From Lutjanus erythropterus (taxonomy: Eukaryota; Chordata; Actinopteri; Lutjaniformes; Lutjanidae): 64,000 nucleotides of DNA. Location: assembly GCA_020091685.1 (NCBI GenBank), contig CM034604.1:13228519-13292518 (forward strand), in the 5' to 3' direction. Each line of letters starts with the position of its first letter. Position 1 is the stretch's first letter. The notes beneath the pieces are model-generated. The model saw only the letters and a program-made list of their open reading frames with translations, ran no database searches and was not told where the DNA came from. Of the stretch, positions 12,177 through 24,382 are shown piece after piece. The translations under genes and the position numbers were made by a program.

Positions 12177-12180
12177 GCAC
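12144..12180. repeat. CG/CA alternating tract
   Basis: Three to four CG units run directly into about a dozen CA units. This alternating purine-pyrimidine sequence can adopt Z-DNA. Confidence 0.9.
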
Positions 12181-13011
12181 AATCCCCACAGGGAACACTG
12201 AGTGCAAACTAGAGACGGTGAAGTAAAATCCATTGTGTATGTGTGAGTGCACGTACGTGTTGCACGCTTGGTTACTCTTCTGCTCTATTATGTTAGCTGC
12301 TATTTTAGATCAGTGCACGAGTGTTCATTATGTATGCCCACATGTGCTAATGAAACTCTCCAGGGTTATGCTCTGTCTAAGGAACGTTGACTGCTCAACT
12401 CCTGCTGGAAAGTGTCCTCTCCACAGTTTGGTTTTGAGTCTCCAGCTTCAGCAGGAGCCACCTTTTATAAGAGGTGTTAAAGGCAAATAATCTGTGGCAC
12501 CTTATTGTCATAGACAGTAAATAAAGAAGGAGATGATGGTAGAATGAGAAAAGTAAATAGTGATACAGATACGTGTTAAAAGTATAGTGGAGTTGAGTGA
12601 GTGCTTGGCTGAAACAAGTATCCAGTACAGATAATATGCTTTGTATGAGTACAAGTATCATCAAAAATGCAGGTTGTAAAAAAAATGATAAAACTGACAC
12701 TAAAAACAACCAACCACTCATGCCCACAGTAATTATACAAAGTTAGCAGATTTCATTTCATATCAAAATGTTTAAGATGGCATCTTTTTGGTAGCATCCA
12801 GATCTGAATTAAAAAATATTACCAGAAAAGATACCACCAAGCACATTTCACAGCTAACCCTCTCTTCTGAACCAATCCTTTTAGGGGAAACGCTCGTTAC
12901 TGTACATGGATGGTGGAGGTATGCAGGGTGTTTTTTTTACATTCCTGGACCTCAAGAGAGAAAAACTCCTGCAAAGCAACAGATGAATTATTAGAGAGTA
13001 GAAAGGGCACT

Positions 13012-13012
<1 letters not shown>

Positions 13013-13055
<43 letters not shown>
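13013..13055. repeat. (AC)n microsatellite
   Basis: This is an uninterrupted AC dinucleotide tract of about 21 units. Confidence 0.95.
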
Positions 13056-13057
<2 letters not shown>

Positions 13058-13719
13058 TTGTACTAGATTAGTGGGGACTGGGGCTAGGCACCAAACTTTG
13101 AGAGGAGGATCATTGTTTGTTTTTGTACTGCCAACATCTTATCTGCACCAGTGATCTGCTCAGGTAACTCTGTGAACTTAGTGCTGCTTATTAACTTGCC
13201 AGTGCAGCTGACCTGTTAGTTGAATCTGTTCACATAAGCATCCACTGAGATGGACGACCCTCTCATGAAGCTGAAGCAGGGAGTGTTTCTGATGACAAGA
13301 GTGGTGTTGTTTATAGAGCGACAGGTCAAAGTAGAGAGTAGAGTGTCATTCCCTTCTTCTTTGTATTAGACAGACTACTGTTTGTTAGTAACGTTCCTGT
13401 CATTTACATTTGTACACATACTGTACAGATATTCCATCTGTTTATTCATTTTACTTCAGTTATCCAGGTTGAACAAAGTGTGTGGAGTAAAAAACAGTTT
13501 CTCCAGCTGTTCCCATGTCTTTGAACAGTTTCTTCTTTTCAAGTGCTTAATTGTACCATAATGTGTAATGTCATTTTCTTTGTGTTGGAATGGATTTTAT
13601 AAAATTGATACTGAAAAAGAAAATATTTTTGGACCAGTATCAAAATTAAGTTATCAGGATTACATTTTTTTTTGTAAGACACCCAGCCCTAGTGGGAAGC
13701 ATCATTGGTATAATGCATT

Positions 13720-13945
13720 CCCTGGCTAGCTCTTTATCCTAAACTTCACCATTGCAACTAAGTGCGTTACCGTAACTTAAACCTAATTTTAACTCCAACC
13801 CTATATCTAAGTATCAACCCTCAAACAGCTCTTTAAACTTGTGGGGTCCAGCATTTTGGTCCCTATAAAACTATCAGATGCCACAAGTGTAGTGGGCTAA
13901 TGGATTTTGACCCCCATGAATATAATAAAAGCAGCCCTCTCGCAC
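13720..13945. repeat. dispersed repeat of the TAACC / GTGGGGTCC type
   Basis: A degenerate CCTAA-like stretch (AACTCCAACCCTATATCTAA) is followed by ACTTGTGGGGTCCAGCATTT and a TGACCCCCATGAATATAATA end next to CA repeats. I know this combination as a common microsatellite-associated repeat in fish. It may belong with the sequence after the AC tract at 13055, but I could not define both ends. Confidence 0.4.
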
Positions 13946-14136
13946 ACACAGAAAGACAAATAATAGATGGAAAAGGAGCTTGCAGCCTGTTTGAAGTATA
14001 ATGGCTGTTTCTGTCTCACTGGTTACTGGTCTTGTTCATTCTCCTGCTTTGCCGCAGTTCTTTTTCATACTTATGACCAATACAGTGGAAAGAATGTAAA
14101 TGAAAGAAAGGCTCTCAGTCCTTTCTGCTCCCTCTT

Positions 14137-14138
<2 letters not shown>

Positions 14139-14221
<83 letters not shown>
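14139..14221. repeat. long (CA)n microsatellite
   Basis: This is about 41 uninterrupted CA units, the longest in the window. Such a tract is likely to vary in length between individuals. Confidence 0.95.
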
Positions 14222-14222
<1 letters not shown>

Positions 14223-14768
14223 CTTACATGCGTTGTACAGTAAAGCTCCTTTTTCCTCCACAAGCCTGTAATGCTGACAGGGTGGTGACCCTGTCTCGTC
14301 TCTTGGACATGGGTTCTTCAGTTTAGCCTAATTGGGCTGTGTTTGGATATGCAGAATATCTCAAGGTCAGGAGGACACACACTTTATACTTTATCACACA
14401 GACTCTGGCTCTGCCTTGGTGGTTTTGATCCATGTCAGCATATTCACATTCATTGAAAATAGTTTGCTTAGGAGATGCAACAAGCTAAAACACATTGAAA
14501 AGCAAGAAAAGCACATATTTCCCTAAGACCTCCTTATTGTGACTGTACGACGAGGCACAGTTAATGTAGTTCCATACTGTAGATGCAGGGCGATGTGCGT
14601 TGCCGGTTGAAGGCTTTTTTGTGGTGCTGCAGCAGGCGTTATGTCACGGCTCAAAGCAAAGAATTAATTTGGCTCTTTGGAGGCCTTCTCTGCTTCCCTT
14701 GATAGCTTCTCAAAACGAGGACAGCTGGTGAAGAAGGTCACTGAGTGCTGTATTTTAAGAAAGACAGA

Positions 14769-14814
14769 AATGTGTGTGTGAGTGTGTGTGTGTGTGCATG
14801 TGTGTGTGTGTGTG
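14769..14814. repeat. interrupted (TG)n tract
   Basis: TG repeats are broken by AGTG and CATG units. Confidence 0.85.
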
Positions 14815-15059
14815 GTTTGTTGACAGATGACAGGTCTTCAGAGATGAGAGACAGATTTAAAAGCTGGCTGGATAGCTGCTGGGTGATGTCCAGGCAGGAA
14901 CTGGACCACATGCACACACATATATATACTGTAAGCATGCAACACACAGTACACACAGCAAAAGCACACACAGGCAAATATGCGCTTTTCTAACTTTGTT
15001 GTTGTCACGAGTTTCTAGTGTTTTCATCCAGACTTGTCAAAGTGTTAAAGTTGACACAG

Positions 15060-15330
15060 TTGACCTCATTACACTTCAAACTTTTGATGCTTTTCATGTC
15101 TCCTCTTAAACTCATCCATAAATGCCTACATATCAGGCTCCTCAGGTGCTCAGTGACCTTGTGGTTCCACTCCGAGCTTCAGGCTCAGTAACACGTGGAG
15201 CATCCAGTGGGAACTGTAACGCGCTCCTCTGTAAATCCTCATTTGAACAAACGGCCTTTTCTGTCCGTGGAATTTACATGTGGAATTACTTCAGATTCAA
15301 ACCAAAACTGTTTTTGAGGAGGGGTCAGTC
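15060..15330 (+). mobile_element. LINE 3' relic, second
   Basis: A sense-strand frame at 15122-15346 reads LSDLVVPLRASGSVTR, and later FEQTAFSVRGIYMWNYFR. This is the same terminal reverse-transcriptase signature as the relic at 1500-2060. Sequence beyond it is unrelated and AT-rich. It is 5'-truncated and inactive. Confidence 0.6.
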
Positions 15331-15724
15331 CTGTAGTCGTGAATAGTCTGGTGATTTTTATTTCATGGCAATTTACTGTATTATAGCCTGGGTCTTATAT
15401 TTTTCTCTTTGTATTTTCTTGCTGTTCGTGTTTTACATATCGTCTCTTGTGTATTTGTTGCTGAACCTTTTGTATCTTAAAGGCCCAGCTTGGGAGGAAC
15501 ATTGCAAATTAGTTGAGGCTGTAAATGTTGTGGTGTGTGTGACATTAAACCCAAACCAGAATTCAGTTCAGTCAATAGCTGTGGTCAATACAGTTCATTA
15601 TGGAAAATACAACCAGTGGAAATAATTATGATTAGAGAAGATTGGAAACCTAACTGTTAACATGAACACTAATTATTGTAATAAAGTGATCTAGTAAGAT
15701 GTGCATGTACATGCCCCAAAAACA

Positions 15725-16255
15725 GAGTTGGCAAAAGGACACACATTCTTTACTAAAATAGAAGTACAGAAGTGCTGATTCAACTTTTTTACTCAAGTAA
15801 AAGTAAAAAGAAGCCCTCTGAAGGACATTTCTACAGGCTGCTTCTTTGCAAAGCTAACTGAACCTGCAGTTGAGTCTCCCTCTCTGTCTGTTTGGTCCTG
15901 TTACATCTTTTACGTTCATTTTCATCTTGTAACATCTGTCATGCATGATTTGTATTGATGGATAAACCAAGGAATCGTTTTATCTACCTGTGAGTGTCCC
16001 ATCCATTTAGATTGAAATTATTGATTTTAGGAAGGCTTTGTGCAGTCAATCCAAATTGAAAAAATCAATAATTCCCCTCAAGTGCATTAAAACTAAAGTA
16101 ACAAGCCCAGTTTAAAAATGTAAGGAGTAGAAAGTAAAGATATTTATGATAAAATGTAAAAGTAAAAGGGAAAAGTTGTCAGTAAAATAAATACTCAAAG
16201 AAGGTGAAGATACCTGAAAAATCTACTTAAGTACAGTAACAAACTTAGTTATATC
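15725..16255. mobile_element. MITE rich in AAGTAAAAGTA motifs
   Basis: The left part has TTTACTCAAGTAAAAGTAAA. The right part has ATGTAAAAGTAAAAGG and ATCTACTTAAGTACAGTAAC. This arrangement is that of a familiar teleost non-autonomous transposon whose ends read like a keyboard run of AAGTAC/AAGTA. The ends are too degenerate to place to the base. Confidence 0.55.
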
Positions 16256-17445
16256 CGAATTTAACTTTTTGACATCCACAAAGTGGTGCTGCCTGCTGTG
16301 AAGTGTTTAATCTGCCAGTGTGTAACCAATCAGATTCTTTGACCCAAATACTATATATCTTTAATAGGATAACCCTAACCCTAACTCTGAAAAAGCAATA
16401 AAGACAAGGCAACAGTTATTTGAAGGAAATTTCAACTTTTATAGGTGGTTTACCATGTTATTACACAGTAATATTTTCCTATTGAACAGATTATCAAAGA
16501 TTTACACCACCCCACTCAACCTGATCCGGCTGTTATTCTGATTGATTTTTGGGTTCCATGTGAACATCATAGGAATATTGATAATTAATGATTAATAAAT
16601 AAATCGTCGTTAATAATTTAGCAGATTACAAAGGTATTAATTGACACGGTTTGGTTTGGCCTGAGTTGTTAGTGTAGAAATGGCAGTGATTGCACCGTAC
16701 TTGACATTGTTTTGAGCCATTTGTTGAATAAGGACAGGCAGACAAGAGCAGCTGTTTAGAGCAAGAGCCTTATTGTTTCATTATTCTATTCATTTGAATT
16801 GTCTGTGCTTTATTAATTAATATTTCACAGAACTAATGTGTCGCTAGAATAGTTTAAACTGAGAAAGGGATGTGCGTTTGTAGTATTTAGTATAAATCAG
16901 CTGAAAATACCCAAAATTTTCAAATCAAGAACACGGCTAATGATAAAAATTTATCAAAACTTAGCTCCACTAGGTCCAGGAAACCTGAGGAGTGAGTTTC
17001 ACTCTGTTTCCTGTACTCAAGTCTCTTCACTGCCACTGACAAGATGTCAGATGGAGCGTGGCGATCATAAAGCCACAGATTGGGGAAACTCTCAAAAGAT
17101 TGCAGCTCTAGCTGTCTGTTCTCTGATCCATCCATCTTTCTGTCATTCCTTGACATTTTTTATAACTTGAGCTGTCCCCTTGGTGGAAACAAAGTGCTGT
17201 CGTCATCGCTCAGCAGCTCTCTGAGCTGTTGATTGCATGCAGAGGACACACAAGTACTGTACATGCACACAGATCGACACGTGCGCAAGTCTTTTTTGAG
17301 AAACTGCCTGGTGCCCCTCAGTCTCCTGTGCCCCCTGCTCCCACCTCCTTCAAATGTGCCAGGGTGTCATCAGATGGGAGAAAGATGACAGCTTTAATCA
17401 GAGGGTGTTTGTGCCTCAGCAGGCAGGATAAAGGCAGGCAGTCTG

Positions 17446-17449
17446 CACA

Positions 17450-17492
<43 letters not shown>
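17446..17492. repeat. (CA)n microsatellite
   Basis: This is a CA tract with one TA interruption near its left end. A pyrimidine/purine-rich block with GAGAGAG runs follows at 17540-17670. Confidence 0.93.
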
Positions 17493-17494
<2 letters not shown>

Positions 17495-18469
17495 CAGACT
17501 GTCCCACCCCTTAAGTAGGTCATGCGCAGTGCAGAGCAGGGAGAGAGAGACTGAGAGCTGTGGTGCATCTTTAGCCATCTGGTTATGATGTGCTGGATGT
17601 CCGCTCTGTGAGACCCACAGAGAGAGTGAGAAAGAAAGAAAGCAGCAGAGAGAGAGAGAGGGAGAGGGGGGCATGTTCCAGACAAGGTGACCTTACAACG
17701 CTGCGCTTGGTAGGGGCTCTGCCGTACCACGCAAAACATTAGAAAGACACAAGTCAAGAGCTCCTTAATGTCTCACAGAGACAGACAGTGTCAAGTACAG
17801 TAGCTGTGAGTGTTATCTGGCTAATTGCACCTCACTTTTGTTTCACTTTTTAGTGCACACGCTTTCACTTTCAGAATACAATCAGGGTTTTATACTGAAA
17901 ATTTTCATACACAGACAAGTAACAGAGAATACAGATGACAAAATGGAAGGGAAACCTGTGGATTTATATTGAACAGGAACAGTGCCTGAATTGCCATGGA
18001 GACATATATATTACACAAGGTGAAAATGCCTAAAGTCAATAACCCCAAGTTAACACAACCTGGCACACCAGACTGACAAACTGAGGTATTAAACTGCTCA
18101 ATACCAGACAGTTATTCCTCCGACATCATTTCCACAGGCTTTAATAGGCTTTAACAGGGCACAGTGGTAAACTTCACTTTTTCAGCGTGCAATTCTACCA
18201 TTTGAGCTGTTATCTCTTAAAAACTCAATTTGTTTTAAGTAGGAGAGCTCAACTTTTACCTTTGGTTCAGTATGATACTGAAGTATTTTTACAATACCTT
18301 TGTTTTGGTATTAGCAGTGTATCAAGGTAATTTATTGTCATTGTACAACACACACTTGTACAATGATAAGAAAGTTTTAACCCCTTCATGCTATACACAT
18401 ATACAACATATATGTAATAGAATAGGATGAAATATATACTTAAATAAAACAAAACAATTTACAGTTGTT

Positions 18470-18472
<3 letters not shown>

Positions 18473-18502
<30 letters not shown>
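18473..18502. repeat. (AC)n microsatellite
   Basis: This is an AC tract of about 15 units within AT-rich DNA. Confidence 0.93.
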
Positions 18503-18504
<2 letters not shown>

Positions 18505-19299
18505 TACTGAGGTGTCAGTTCTGTTGAAGCTTATGGGAGATGAAATGTCAATCATGCTATGTAGAGACCAAAAGCAAATAAACACATATACACATTTGGA
18601 AAAATTTGACAGGATGCTATTCTCTGAAGTTAAATTTTTTCAATTTTTTTAAGTAGGCATTTCTCTTTCAAAGGTCACACAACGTAGATATGTTGGGTCT
18701 TAATGTGCTTCTTCTATTTGTGGTAAATATAGAAGCTAAAGAATTGTAGTGAAGTACACTATGCCCCTTAATGTATTCATATACTGTGTTATATTCATAT
18801 ATATGAATGTAATTTATTTTATTTGAACTACACTAATCTGACCGTTTTTGTTGGGGGGTGAGTGAGGTTGTTCTTGATGATCTGTTTATTATTATCATTG
18901 TTAATGAAAAAAAAGTCATTGTCCTGATTTAGATCAGGAATGAATCAGATGATTTTTTTGATACTGGACTGTTTTTTTAAATTAAATACTAGGGACACAT
19001 TTTGGTCATAACTCAAAAGTTGTTGAGGTTTGATACCAGCCCATACTCATACATGCACACATGATCTAACACCAATCTAATTTACTGTATAGCAATGCAT
19101 TAAAGTGCTGTGAAGACAAGTACTTTGAAACAATCAGGTTTTCTCATTTTGCTAAGCAGTGCTCTCAAATGAAATGGATGTGCCATCTCATAAACTGAAG
19201 TGGAGAGAGAGGAACATTGGAAAGTCAAGAGACCAGGATGGCAGTCCTTGACCTTCATCCTATCTCCTCAGCTCTCTGCTCCTCTCACTCATCCTTCAA

Positions 19300-19850
19300 T
19301 TTGCTCGTGAATATTTCTTGAACAGCTTCTCGCTGCCAGCTACGATTTTCATGGTCGCTGTATTAATTGGAGGCTAGATGTAGAAGAATTTATCAAGGAC
19401 AATTCAGCTTTGTGTTCAGGAGCTTTTTCTATCTGAAGCAGGAGTGTGTATACTGATTGCTGATGTATAGCATCAATATTCACCTTGATTTGTGCCTTGT
19501 GTAAATCCATAATGATGATTTTTAGTTCACTTTTGAGTTAGAAGTAGGGTGTGAGTCTGAAGTGGGCCCTTATTCGATTAACAAAGGCCTCTCAGACAAA
19601 ATATTGATCCCAGATAAATCCTCCCAGAACTCGCAGGTATTTTCGATCTCTCATAATGCTGACGTGGCTGTATCGAGCTGCGAGACTCTGACACCATTCA
19701 TCTTAGCAGCTTTTCTTTTAATTACTGCTCTCCCATGGGAGCCAGCCGGGTAGTTAAACAGAGAAATCAGCATTACAGCAATTATTGGCTCACAATGAAA
19801 TGAATACAATCTTGTCATCTGTAATCATTGGGGGCGTCTATGCCTGGGAG
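19300..19850. other. candidate conserved non-coding block
   Basis: This non-repetitive stretch of mixed composition lies deep in the last plcb1 intron. It has several TAATTA/ATTA homeodomain cores (for example TTTTAATTACTGCTCTCC near 19715 and ATTAATTGG near 19362). It resembles neither the transposons nor the simple repeats around it. Calling it an enhancer would be guesswork; only conservation in other fish could support that. Confidence 0.2.
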
Positions 19851-20329
19851 AAAACAGGTTCTCCTTTCTGTGTCTCAGTGAGGGGTGGGGGTGCATAGTA
19901 AATGGATGCAGAGGGGATCCTGGTCTACCTCAGTGGGCTGAGGTACCTATTCAGCACCTGATGTCATTCTTTTGTAAGTCATGTAATAAAGCAGAATTCT
20001 TCTGAAAACAACCTGTAGACAGCACTCATGGGGAAAAACACATGCAAAACACGGTGCATACTGATTGTTAGAAATCTTTAAAGCTGCTGTAATAATTACT
20101 TTTCTATTAACAATAGGTCATGGGAAGGGGGTCACTCATACTGACAAACCCACAGAGAATTATTATGCAACTCTGCAGTTCCCTTCAGCTCTACAGAGCA
20201 TTATAGTGTCTTTCAGCTGTTTTGGTTTTATGGCTCACGACAGCCAAACCAACTGTCACCCTCACCGCTCTCATCAGCATCATTTCCAGACTCAGCAGAC
20301 GGCTGAGCTCTGATAAAGACACTGTATGT

Positions 20330-20475
20330 ACATATTTAGCTTTGAAGCAGCAAACAGACAAAGTTAGTGACTAGCTGGTGAATACAACAGAGCATTAATT
20401 CCATTAGGATCAGGTGAAAACCAAAACAGAGCAAAAATGAGAGTGAGTATTGAACTGACATTTGTCAGGTGGGGT
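20330..20475. repeat. transposon-derived fragment
   Basis: Motifs such as CAGCAAACAGACAAAGTTAG and GAGAGTGAGTATTGAACTGA recur in similar form inside the palindromic element near 22635-22690 (CAGCAAACAGGCAAAGTAAA). They are typical of the internal part of a common fish MITE. Confidence 0.45.
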
Positions 20476-21894
20476 TATTGATTTTTTCTTAGTGCTGTGA
20501 AAAAGCTTTTTAGAAACTTGTAAAATAAATCCATAATAATAAACCCAACACTGAATGTCTTCTGTGATTATTTATCCATTTTTCCAAGCTGAAAATAGTT
20601 ATTATTTTTGTCAACATGTTGTTGTTTTTTTTTTGCCGTTCACTGGTGACCTCATGATTCCTTGGGTTGAATCTGTCAACCAATTGGAGGCTGTGTTTCT
20701 GACTTTTCCACCATTTAGAGGCTGTGTTCCTGACTAGTTGTGTGTATGACAACTCTGATATCAAATGCATTGTGCAAAGGAATAATATGAGATTGACCCA
20801 ACAAAAAAACCTTTACGATGATGACGGTAAAGAGCTCACATGACATACGTGTTGCAGTTATGCAGTTATTGTCACACCACTATTGCTGGGTGGCCAGAAA
20901 CATGACTCAAAACATAGCTGGAATCGTCATCAGAAGCACGGTGTGAAGAGAAGAGAGTTGTCGGCCCACTTTGATAAAACACCAGCCCACATCCTCCTCA
21001 AGATCCTCAATACCTGTTCAACAGTTATTCAAGATTTTGTAGCTGAAGCCAAAAGACAAGACGACAACATGGATAAAATTTGTGTCAAAAAGTCCACAGC
21101 CATTTTTCCCTCCCAGTCTGTCTTAAAGTGAATGCTGATGTTTCCCAAAGGTGCCCACAGTCACAGTTTTACCACCAGTTTCAAGCTGTTTCACTGAACA
21201 GCATTTGGTAACATGCAAATCAAGTGTCAGGAAATGCAGGGAACTGCAAGAAGTAAAGATAGATGAACAATTCAGGATTTAAATTTTGTTTAAAAACTGA
21301 CTTTACAAATGTTTTATGAGGAAGAGTATCATTTGGTTGGACTGGTTTTCTGAATTCCATGCAGCTCTTGTTTTTTATTCATACCAGCAAAGCATGGTAA
21401 TTTGTATCTCTATCTATCTGCCTTGCTGCCTCTTTTTGTATATCTCTGCCTAGAGGTTATTATATTATGGTTGCATGGTGAAGTAAACCTGCAAAAAAAA
21501 AAAATAGTTGCTGAGGAATACGAGCATTCGTAATTGTGCATGTAAAAGGATAATATATATTTGATTATTATATATTTGTTTCTGCAATAAAAATGTCCCA
21601 GTTGTTGCTGATGTCCCTTGACTCAACAGGTTCATGATAAGTAGTTGCTACTGGGTGTTTTTCACGGCTGGTTAATACAGTAGTCAAATTGTCTACCTTG
21701 TCTCAAGTTGGCTGCCTATGAATGTTCAGTTTATCTTTTCTGAGATCTACATTGCCAGAAGTCATGCAAATAAGTGAAACTAGCTGTTTAACTTTCAAAT
21801 CCTTATGCTGCTTTTATAGTGTCATATGGACTTGCCTTATGTACACCAGAGAAGTCAAATGCTTGTGGTTAAGATGCAGTCCTACACATTCAGA

Positions 21895-22010
21895 GCAGGG
21901 TCCCTCCAACAACTGTCTTCTGCTGTTGGCTGTTGAGCCGCTCAACTGATATTCAAGAGTGTTGCTCAAGGGAACATTGGCAGTGTTGTAACTTGGGGAA
22001 ACTGGGGAGA
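21895..22010. repeat. SINE-like fragment
   Basis: The motif TGTTGCTCAAGGGAACATTG followed by GCAGTGTTG belongs to the same dispersed repeat group as 8430-8605. Only a short part is left. Confidence 0.4.
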
Positions 22011-22120
22011 GCATTACTTCCTTAGTTTCCATAACCTGTGCAGGAAGCCCATGATGCTCTTGTGATAAGTTAGTGTGACTACCTGGCTAAAGAGTTAGCG
22101 ATCTGTTCTGTTTTCTGTCT

Positions 22121-22180
22121 ATTCTATTCTATTCTATTCTATTCTATTCTATTCTATTCTATTCTATTCTATTCTATTCT
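22121..22180. repeat. (ATTCT)12 pentanucleotide microsatellite
   Basis: Twelve perfect ATTCT units lie in the plcb1 intron just before a palindromic transposon. ATTCT is the motif that expands in an intron of human ATXN10; here only the motif is shared. Confidence 0.95.
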
Positions 22181-22193
22181 GCAAGACTCTTTG

Positions 22194-23147
22194 TTAAAGG
22201 GACAGTTCACACCAATATCAAAATACATATTTTTCCTCTTACCTGTAGAGCTGTTTGTCCATCTAGATTGTTTTGATGTGAGAAGCAGGGTTTTGGAGAT
22301 ATCTGCCTTCTCTTGAATGTAATGGAACTAGATGGCACTCAGCTCGTGGTGCTCAAAGTGCCAAAAATACATTTAGAAAACTCAACAGTCATATCTCTCT
22401 CCATAAGTCATGACCCCTTTACTCAAGATAATCCACAGTACTTGTTTTGAGCAGTGTAATGTAGGAACTCTTTTCTTTCTACTGAATCAACTGAATCAAC
22501 CAATCTAGTGAGCTCAGTGGTGCTAATGTTACAGCTTAGCCAAGGAGAATGCCACTAATGTTTACATCCTTCTGCTTCCTTACATTTTCAGTTAAAAGGC
22601 TCAGATAAACCTACTCTATGCTATTTATCTAGCATCAAACAGCAAACAGGCAAAGTAAATGACAAGCTAGTGAGCACAGCAAGGACACAGATCCCATTAC
22701 AACTTAGGTAGGACAGTGGTGAAATTTAGCCCTGGAAAACAGGTTAGTTTTATGCACTTTTTAAGGATCATTATTAGATGGTAGGTCAGCTCAATTTATG
22801 TAAATGATCAATGTTAAAATACTTGCATGCCTCTTTCTGTCTGCTGATGTGTTTGGCAGGTGTATTTTGGTAGGAAGAAAGTAGTGGCTACATGAAACTG
22901 CTCGCAAGATCTGTAGATTATCTTGAGCAACTTGGCTACGCTTTCTGAAAGAGACACTGTTGTTGAGTTTTTCAAATGTATTTTTTGGTGTTTTGAGCAC
23001 CACAAGCTGAGTGACATCTGGTTCTGTTAGATTCAATAGAAGGCAGACATCTCTGCAGCTGATATCTCCAAAATCTAGATGGATTAATGGCACTACAGGT
23101 AGGAGGAAAACATGTATTTTTGATTTGGGGGTAAACCTCCCCTTTAA
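22194..23147. mobile_element. palindromic TTAA-flanked MITE, second family
   Basis: The element is flanked by TTAA on both sides. Its ends are AAGGGACAGTTCACACC and, inverted, GTAAACCTCCCCTT. The two arms are inverted copies over most of their length. For example CCATCTAGATTG, CTCAAAGTGCCAAAAATACA and AGATAATCCACAG on the left return as AATCTAGATGG, TATTTTTTGGTGTTTTGAG and CTGTAGATTATCT on the right. The centre is near 22660. TTAA duplication suggests a Kolobok- or piggyBac-type transposase in trans. The right end lies about 118 bp before the last plcb1 coding exon. Confidence 0.8.
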
Positions 23148-23264
23148 CATCATTGCAGGTATAACATGTAACACATTCCAGATTTCAGATTTAATTCTCT
23201 AGTTGTATCTTTTTTCCTCATTTCCTCCAAATTCATGGCTGATGTGTATGTTTTTCCTCTCCAG

Positions 23265-23489
23265 CTACAGAGCGATCTGGACCAGGAGTACCAGGACAAA
23301 TTTCGGCGGCTACCCGTGGAGATCCAAGAGTTTGTTCAAGACAGCAGCAAAGCCAAGCTTAGCGACGACAGTGTCCATGGAAACCTTGTTGCCTCCTCCA
23401 CAACAGAGAAGCTCAACCACAAGGCGTCACAGTCGGAGGATGACATGGAGGAGGGCTCATCGGAAAAAGTCTACGACACGCCCCTTTAG
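23265..23489 (+). CDS. plcb1: plcb1 terminal coding exon with PDZ ligand
   Basis: This exon encodes 74 residues and a TAG stop, entered in phase 0 from a strong TTTTTCCTCTCCAG acceptor. It starts LQSDLDQEYQDKFRRLPVEI, then QEFVQDSSKAKLSDDSVHGN, and ends KVYDTPL. The EYQDKF.RLP.EI..FVQ segment and the DTPL end match the PLC beta 1a C-terminus as I remember it. T-P-L is a class I PDZ ligand, used by PLC beta isoforms to bind scaffold proteins. The stretch between HGN and VYDTPL is acidic and serine-rich and probably disordered. Confidence 0.95.
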   Translation, partial: LQSDLDQEYQDKFRRLPVEIQEFVQDSSKAKLSDDSVHGNLVASSTTEKLNHKASQSEDDMEEGSSEKVYDTPL

Positions 23490-23685
23490 AGCTTGAACCT
23501 CGGCACTTTGCTTCACACTGGGACACTGATTGGTGGATGTGTTTGTGACCACAGATCTAGGATGAGACTGCCCCAACTTTGGCCCTAATTTTAACCAATG
23601 GGAGGATTAGATCAAATCTGAGCCTGAATTGGTGAGTAGAGGTCCTCTCTGCATAGAGTGCAGTCTTGTCTGGAAAACCGTTTCA

Positions 23686-23693
23686 TGTAAATA
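23686..23693 (+). promoter_or_regulatory. Pumilio-type 3' UTR motif
   Basis: TGTAAATA matches the consensus Pumilio/PUF binding element (UGUANAUA in RNA). It lies about 200 nt after the plcb1 stop, where it could act in mRNA stability or translation. Such 8-mers also occur by chance. Confidence 0.4.
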
Positions 23694-24376
23694 GTGACTT
23701 TTTGTGTATTTATATGTTCCCTTTATGTTGTCGTCTCTTTCGGTACGGCCACAGGATACGTTACAAAGCACTAACTATTTGCAGGAAATAACTTACTTGA
23801 ACTATTGCACAGAGAGAGTAGTTTCTTTTTATTATTTTTTATTATCATGATGTTGACAGTTGTGGTGGTCAGTGAGGTGTGTGGTGCCAAGGTTTTGAAT
23901 TCACTTACAGTGGACTATGTCATTTAAGTGGAGTCAACTTGTACTGTAAAGAAACCACTACATATTCAGCCTTTAAAGCTTCCATCTTTATAAGATTTAG
24001 ATTCACCCTTACATATTTGCACTGAAGGCTCACTAACTGTGTAACTCTTTTACTTTAACCCAGAGGCACTGGTGGCTTTCTGGTTCTCAATTTTGTTCTC
24101 ACAGAACTAAGCCTATGTGTTGCTGCTACTTTGTTTTACACCCCATCATTTTTTAACCATTATTTGGTTTGTATGATATTTGGCATGGTAATTTTATGCA
24201 GTGCTCTGTCATTCTTTTCTTTTCTTTTTTTTTTTTTTGTTTGGCTAGTTTTTATCAAGTTTGTGTTGTTTGTGGGTAATTCTGCCCAGAGAGGAAGTGA
24301 AGGGAAAGTGTGTTGTACAGTATCTGCATGTATTTGAACAACTGTAAATGTTACAGTAGCTCTGTAGCAGATGTTT

Positions 24377-24382
24377 ATTAAA
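24377..24382 (+). terminator. plcb1: candidate proximal poly(A) signal ATTAAA
   Basis: ATTAAA is the commonest variant of the poly(A) hexamer. It lies about 890 nt after the stop codon. Confidence 0.35.

Larger units (their letters stand above)
2812..23264 (+). other. plcb1: plcb1 last intron, about 20.5 kb
   Basis: The intron runs between the GTAAGA donor after 2811 and the TTTTTCCTCTCCAG acceptor before 23265. Both flanking exons are phase 0, so the coding frame joins directly. The contents are mainly transposon debris and simple repeats, listed separately. Stretches with nothing I recognise include about 2.9-4.8, 5.3-7.4, 16.3-17.4 and 18.5-20.3 kb. Confidence 0.9.

Noticed and set aside
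14036-14326. Open frames through the CA tract at 14139-14221
   Set aside because: They consist largely of threonine-histidine or cysteine-valine repeats produced by the microsatellite.
16370-16390. CCCTAACCCTAA as a telomere-like repeat
   Set aside because: Only two units; such motifs are scattered in fish introns and do not indicate a chromosome end.
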